Of a stretch of 64,000 bases of DNA, positions 59,818 through 64,000 are shown piece after piece (the first letter of the stretch is position 1; the number at the start of each line of letters is the position of its first letter). Under the pieces are notes generated by a model that had not been told where the DNA came from, did no database searches, and saw nothing but the letters and a program-made list of their open reading frames with translations. Source of the DNA: JAEUOS01 sp965279115 (GTDB lineage: Bacteria > Pseudomonadota > Gammaproteobacteria > Burkholderiales > JAEUOS01); the NCBI GenBank assembly GCA_965279115.1, contig OZ257137.1:4216001-4280000 (forward strand), given 5' to 3'. Made by a program: the position numbers and the translations under genes.

Positions 59818-62800
59818 ATGGGAATTGTGCGTAAATTGATCGTCGGTGCCGTATTGGTGCTTGCTGGCATGTCGGCGTTTGCTCAGACTCCGTCGTATGT
59901 CGGTTCAAGCCCGCTGCTGCCGATCATCCAGTCGCTGCCCGAAGGCGGCTGGGCCAAGGTCAACCAAAACCTGTTCCAGGATGTGTGGACGCCGGCGGCC
60001 CTGCGCCCGCTCGCCAACGGCGGCAACCCCACACCCGCCAAACTCATCAGTGCGTGGAGCGGATTCGCCTGGGACAGCAATCGCGGCGACCTGATCCTCT
60101 ATGGCGGCGGCCACGCGAACTATTCCGGCAACGATGTGTATCGCTGGCGCTCCAGCACTCTCCAGTGGGAGCGGGCGGCCTTGCCCAGCGAGATTCAGAT
60201 GGTGAATGCACCAGACCTGTTTTTGGCCGTCGATGGCGCCTTTGCCGCACCGCCTTCGGTGCACAGTTACCAGAACCACCAGTTTTTCCCATTGGCCGAT
60301 CGATTCCTTGCCTGGGGCGGCGCGGCGTGGAATACCGGAAGTGCCTACCTGGCGCCGGATGAAAACAATCCGGGCCAGTTCCGCAGAACCGGGCCCTACC
60401 TGTTCGACCCTGCCAAGGCGGATGGCAGCAAGGTGGGCGGCACGACCGGCTCCCATGTGCAGCGCGAGGCACCCTACCCGGAAATCCTGGGGGGCGGGAT
60501 GTGGGAAAACCGTGACATCTACAAGAACATCCCGTCGCCGGGGGCCTTGCCGGGCGTGCATGTTCCGGGTTGTTCGGCCTACGCGCAGGAGGGCGGGCGT
60601 GAAGTGTCCTATGTGCTCGCCAATCCCCCGAACGGCAGTACCAGCGCGATGCTATACCGCTACCAGATGACCGACGCGGCATTTCCGTCGCTCGACACGA
60701 TGGATGTCGCCGGCATTATCTGGACCGGCACCAGCGGCGTGCAGCGCACCTGCTCATACGATCCGGTGAAGAAGGTTTTTGTCCGGACCCAGACCACCGG
60801 GATACCGTTTTTGTTCTGGGACCTGAATACCCCTGGTGCGGGCAACCAGGACAAGCGCGTGGTGGTGGCCGACACGGTGCTGGATTTCCAGAACTGGCTC
60901 ACCAGCAATGCGGTCTCGCTGGAAGGTTGTGGCATGCAGTTCGACCCGCTGCGCAACAAGCACGTGCTGTGGTGCGGCGCGGGCAATGTCTGGACACTGT
61001 CGAGCCCCGCCAACAACGTGGCGTCTGGCTGGACCATGCAGCAGGTGCCGCCGGCCACGGTGGCAGTACCCCCGGCAGTGGTTGCCAATGGCGTGCTGGG
61101 CAAATGGAAATATGCGCAGCATTTCGACGTTTTCGTTGGTCTTGTGGACCCGGATAACGGCGAAGTCTGGATCTACAAGCCGATAGGTTGGCAGGCGCCC
61201 GGCGCGAGCAACGCCGCGCCCGTCGTTAACCTTGTCGCGCCCACCGCGGGCGCGAGTTTCACCGCGCCGGCAAACATCGGCTTGAGCGCCAACGCGTCGG
61301 ACACCGACGGCAACATCACGCGGGTGGAGTTCTATCGCGGCGCCGTATTGGTGGCGACAGTCAACGGCGCAGGACCGTACAACGCAACCGATGTTGGCGT
61401 CGCGCCGGGCGCCTATAGCTACACCGCCCGGGCCTATGACAACAGCGGCGGGGTAAGCACATCGGCTGCCGTGGCTGTTACCGTGACGGTGAATCCCCTC
61501 AACATGCCGCCGACAGTGGCATTGACGGCGCCTGTGGCTGGCGCCTCAGTCACTGCACCGGCTTCAGTGGCGCTTGCGGCCAACGCCAGCGATAGCGACG
61601 GCAGTGTGGTCAAGGTCGAGTTTTATCGCGACGCCCTGCTTGTCGCGACGGTGAATGGCGCCGGACCGTTCAACGCCAGCGACACGCTTGGCACATCCGG
61701 CACCTATAGTTATACCGCGCGGGCATACGACAATGGCGGCAGCGTCACTATATCGGCCGCAGTGATGGTCACGGTACAACCGCCGGCGGCTATCAACGTG
61801 GCATCCCAGACGAACGGCGGCGTGGCCGCTGCATCAAGCGTATTTGGCGGCGGGTTTGTGGTCAGCGCGGTGAACAACGGCGACCGCAAGGGGCAAGGCT
61901 GGGGTAGTGGCGGTGGGTGGCTGGATGCCAACCGCAACAATTTCCCGGACTGGGTGCAGATCACGTTCAACGGCGTGAAGACGATCAGTGAGATCAATGT
62001 CTTCACGATCCAGGATGCGTTTGCCGCGCCGGTAGAGCCGACCGAGACGCAGACCTTCAGCCTGTACGGGATCACTTCGTATCAGGTGCAGTACTGGGAC
62101 GGCAGCGCGTGGGCGCTGGTGCCTGGCGGCACGATCACGGGCAACAACCTGGTGTGGCGCAAGATCACGTTCGCACCGGTGTCGACACAATTCATTCGGG
62201 TGGTGGTCACCGGCTCGACCGACGGTTACTCGCGAATCGCCGAGATTGAAGCGTGGACGGGGAGTTCCGGGCCGTCGAACGCTGCGCCGACGGTAAGCCT
62301 GACGAGCCCGACGACGGGTGCGACGTTGACGACACCGGCGACGGTGAGCCTGGGTGCGACGGCGGCGGACAGTGACGGCAGCATCAGCAAGGTGGAGTTT
62401 TACCGTGGAGCGACGCTGGTGGCGACGGTGAACGGTGCGGGGCCGTATAACGCCAGTGACACGGGGTTGGTGGCGGGCAGCTACAGCTATACGGCCAGGG
62501 CATACGACAACGCCGGTGGCGTGACCACCTCGGCGGCGGTGGTGGTGACGGTGAGCAACCCGAACGTGGCGCCGACGGTGAACCTGACGGCGCCTGCGGG
62601 AGGCGCGAGCTACACGGCGCCGGCGACGATTGTCCTGACGGCGAGCGCGAGCGACGGCGACGGCAGTGTCAGCCGGGTGGAGTTTTACTCAGGCAGCACG
62701 CTGATCGGCACGGTGAATGCTGCGCCGTACACGTTTAGCTGGAGCAACGTAGGCACGGGCAGCTACACGCTGAGCGCGCGGGCATACGACAACCTGAACG

Positions 62801-64000
62801 CGGTGGGGACCTCAACGGCGGTGGTGGTGACCGTGAATGCGCCGAACGCTGCGCCGACGGTAAACCTGACGAGCCCGACGGTGGGTGCGACGTTCACGGC
62901 ACCGGCGACGGTAAGCCTGGGTGCGACGGCGGCGGACAGCGACGGCAGCATCAGCAAGGTGGAGTTCTATCGCGGCGCGACGCTGGTGGCGACGGTGAAC
63001 GGTGCAGGGCCGTATACCGCCAGCGATACGGGCGTGGCGGGTGGCAGCTACAGCTACACGGCAAGGGCTTACGACAACGCTGGCGGCATTACTACCTCGA
63101 TAGCGGTGGCAGTCACTGTAAACGGCGCCGCCAACGTACCGCCGACGGTAAACCTGACGAGCCCGACGGTGGGTGCGACATTCACGGCGCCGGCGACAGT
63201 GAGTCTGGGTGCGACGGCGGCGGACAGTGACGGCAGCATCAGCAAGGTGGAGTTTTATCGTGGCGCGACGCTGGTGGCGACGGTGAACGGTGCGGGGCCG
63301 TATAGCGCCAGCGACACGGGCGTGGCGGCGGGCAGCTACAGCTACACGGCGAGGGCGTACGACAACGCCGGCGGCATTACTACGTCGGCAGCGGTGGCGG
63401 TGACGGTGAACGCGGCCGGTGGTGGCACAGCAGTGAATGTGGCGGCGCAGGCGAATGGCGGGGTGGCGATCGCTTCAAGCGTACTAGGGTCTGGTTTCGC
63501 GGCGAGCGCGGTGAACAACGGTGATCGCAAGGGGCAGGGATTCGGGAGCGGTGGAGGCTGGCTGGACGGGAACCGCAACAGTTTCCCGGACTGGGTGCAG
63601 ATCGCGTTCAACGGCGTGAAGACGATCAGCGAGATCAATGTCTTCACGATCCAGGATGCGTTTGCTGCGCCGGTGGAGCCGACCGAGACGCAGACCTTCA
63701 GCCTGTACGGGATTACTTCGTATCAGGTGCAGTACTGGGATGGTAGTGCGTGGGCGCTGGTGCCTGGCGGCACCATCACGGGCAACAACCTGGTGTGGCG
63801 CAAGATCACGTTCGCGCCGGTGTCGACGCAATACATTCGCGTACTTGTGACGGGTTCCACAGATGGTTACTCGCGAATCGCCGAGATTGAAGCGTGGACG
63901 GGGAGTTCCGGGCCGTCGAACGCTGCGCCGACGGTAAGCCTGACGAGCCCGACGACGGGTGCGACGTTGACGGCACCGGCGACGGTGAGCCTGGGTGCGA
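59818..64000 (+). CDS. Giant secreted protein with Ig-like and discoidin-like repeats (3' end beyond window)
   Basis: More than 1,394 residues; the frame is open to the right edge. A signal peptide (KLIVGAVLVLAGMSAFAQ) is followed by a ~440-residue kelch/propeller-like region (for example GDLILYGGGHANYSGNDVYR). Next come two Ig-like domains, a discoidin (F5/8 type C-like) domain, four Ig-like domains, a second discoidin domain and the start of another Ig. Ig units contain SKVEFYRGATLVATVNGAGP and SYSYTARAYDN. It is likely a matrix or adhesion protein. The start follows AAGG seven bases upstream. A C-terminal anchor, possibly PEP-CTERM, may lie beyond the edge. This translation was read by eye. 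Confidence 0.85.
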   Translation, partial: MGIVRKLIVGAVLVLAGMSAFAQTPSYVGSSPLLPIIQSLPEGGWAKVNQNLFQDVWTPAALRPLANGGNPTPAKLISAWSGFAWDSNRGDLILYGGGHANYSGNDVYRWRSSTLQWERAALPSEIQMVNAPDLFLAVDGAFAAPPSVHSYQNHQFFPLADRFLAWGGAAWNTGSAYLAPDENNPGQFRRTGPYLFDPAKADGSKVGGTTGSHVQREAPYPEILGGGMWENRDIYKNIPSPGALPGVHVPGCSAYAQEGGREVSYVLANPPNGSTSAMLYRYQMTDAAFPSLDTMDVAGIIWTGTSGVQRTCSYDPVKKVFVRTQTTGIPFLFWDLNTPGAGNQDKRVVVADTVLDFQNWLTSNAVSLEGCGMQFDPLRNKHVLWCGAGNVWTLSSPANNVASGWTMQQVPPATVAVPPAVVANGVLGKWKYAQHFDVFVGLVDPDNGEVWIYKPIGWQAPGASNAAPVVNLVAPTAGASFTAPANIGLSANASDTDGNITRVEFYRGAVLVATVNGAGPYNATDVGVAPGAYSYTARAYDNSGGVSTSAAVAVTVTVNPLNMPPTVALTAPVAGASVTAPASVALAANASDSDGSVVKVEFYRDALLVATVNGAGPFNASDTLGTSGTYSYTARAYDNGGSVTISAAVMVTVQPPAAINVASQTNGGVAAASSVFGGGFVVSAVNNGDRKGQGWGSGGGWLDANRNNFPDWVQITFNGVKTISEINVFTIQDAFAAPVEPTETQTFSLYGITSYQVQYWDGSAWALVPGGTITGNNLVWRKITFAPVSTQFIRVVVTGSTDGYSRIAEIEAWTGSSGPSNAAPTVSLTSPTTGATLTTPATVSLGATAADSDGSISKVEFYRGATLVATVNGAGPYNASDTGLVAGSYSYTARAYDNAGGVTTSAAVVVTVSNPNVAPTVNLTAPAGGASYTAPATIVLTASASDGDGSVSRVEFYSGSTLIGTVNAAPYTFSWSNVGTGSYTLSARAYDNLNAVGTSTAVVVTVNAPNAAPTVNLTSPTVGATFTAPATVSLGATAADSDGSISKVEFYRGATLVATVNGAGPYTASDTGVAGGSYSYTARAYDNAGGITTSIAVAVTVNGAANVPPTVNLTSPTVGATFTAPATVSLGATAADSDGSISKVEFYRGATLVATVNGAGPYSASDTGVAAGSYSYTARAYDNAGGITTSAAVAVTVNAAGGGTAVNVAAQANGGVAIASSVLGSGFAASAVNNGDRKGQGFGSGGGWLDGNRNSFPDWVQIAFNGVKTISEINVFTIQDAFAAPVEPTETQTFSLYGITSYQVQYWDGSAWALVPGGTITGNNLVWRKITFAPVSTQYIRVLVTGSTDGYSRIAEIEAWTGSSGPSNAAPTVSLTSPTTGATLTAPATVSLGA
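61210..61500 (+). repeat. Ig-like repeat 1
   Basis: 97 codons in the giant protein, the most diverged of the Ig-like modules along with repeat 2. It starts at the conserved Asn before APVVNLVAP and ends before the next Asn. Confidence 0.7.
61501..61794 (+). repeat. Ig-like repeat 2
   Basis: 98 codons, with VVKVEFYRDALLVATVNGAG and YSYTARAYDNGG. It precedes the first discoidin-like module. Confidence 0.7.
61795..62262 (+). repeat. Discoidin-like repeat 1
   Basis: 156 codons from NVASQTNGG to AWTG, with a galactose-binding-like beta pattern (YQVQYWDGSAWALVPGG and YSRIAEIEAW). It is nearly identical at DNA level to the copy at 63436. Confidence 0.8.
62278..63435 (+). repeat. Ig-like repeats 3 to 6
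   Basis: Four consecutive modules begin at Asn codons 62278, 62563, 62845 and 63133. Repeats 5 and 6 are almost the same at DNA level with a 288-base period. Repeat 4 differs most (SGSTLIGTVNAAPYTFSW). Confidence 0.8.
63436..63903 (+). repeat. Discoidin-like repeat 2
   Basis: Second copy of the 156-codon module, exactly 1,641 bases after the first. The following Ig-like unit (63919 onwards) also lies 1,641 bases after its counterpart at 62278. Confidence 0.8.

Noticed and set aside
61210..64000. CRISPR array or satellite repeat
   Set aside because: Repeats are protein-coding, in frame, 280-300 bases long and follow a signal peptide. There are no short spaced repeats.

Overview
The window is a high-GC chromosomal segment that reads as a betaproteobacterium, most likely Burkholderiales. 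The grounds are four orphan TctC/Bug-type periplasmic binding proteins, the paired aat-bpt N-degron transferases, betaproteobacterial-style housekeeping genes (orn, rsgA, glnS, M48 peptidase, CobD/CbiB-like protein) and a complete exosortase A (XrtA) exopolysaccharide locus. I see no tRNA, rRNA, CRISPR array, IS element or phage gene.

Region 1 (1-10,040) is catabolic. A methyltransferase, an enoyl reductase-like MDR enzyme and a GMC oxidoreductase run on the plus strand. They converge on a minus-strand operon (HpcH/HpaI aldolase, Bug, Ldh2-type dehydrogenase, Bug, Bug). A class II aldolase diverges from that operon at 9,249. Region 2 (10,041-20,391) is mostly housekeeping: a tandem pair of small four-cysteine proteins, a CoA-type NUDIX hydrolase, SapC-like and CobD-like proteins, rsgA, an M48 peptidase, orn, an MlaC-like protein, a beta-CASP nuclease and glnS. 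It also holds an overlooked 42-residue basic protein with its own promoter and terminator. Region 3 (20,449-33,058) holds a Bug/enolase-superfamily/beta-hydroxyacid dehydrogenase operon, bpt-aat, a Rieske protein, a sigma-54-type ammonium transporter gene, an APC permease, two methyltransferase-fold proteins with export signals, a 30-residue membrane peptide with a terminator, a LysR regulator and a NUDIX hydrolase.

Region 4 (33,059-36,636) is the most unusual part. A sigma-54-type promoter precedes a 231-residue cysteine-rich protein with a twin-arginine-like leader. Behind it, tightly coupled, come a PqqD-like protein, an HprK-related kinase and a nucleotidyltransferase. This resembles the HPr-rel-A cassette and the tailoring half of some lasso peptide clusters, but without a cyclase or leader protease. 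Two minus-strand genes (trypsin-like protease, Sel1/SLT transglycosylase) separate it from region 5.

Region 5 (38,567-58,313) is the XrtA exopolysaccharide operon: export lipoprotein, chain-length protein, tyrosine autokinase, outer-membrane protein, AAA ATPase, deacetylase, FemAB-like protein, glycosyltransferase, exosortase A-EpsI fusion, glycosyltransferase, amidotransferase, methyltransferase, two more glycosyltransferases, O-antigen-ligase-like protein and a second deacetylase. A convergent acyltransferase follows. Region 6 (59,459-64,000) is a second sigma-54-type promoter driving a giant secreted repeat protein that runs off the window. It is built from Ig-like and discoidin-like modules in a 1,641-bp in-frame macro-repeat. 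Very similar -24/-12 elements in front of the region 4 cassette and the region 6 protein suggest that both are co-regulated on either side of the matrix-polysaccharide locus.
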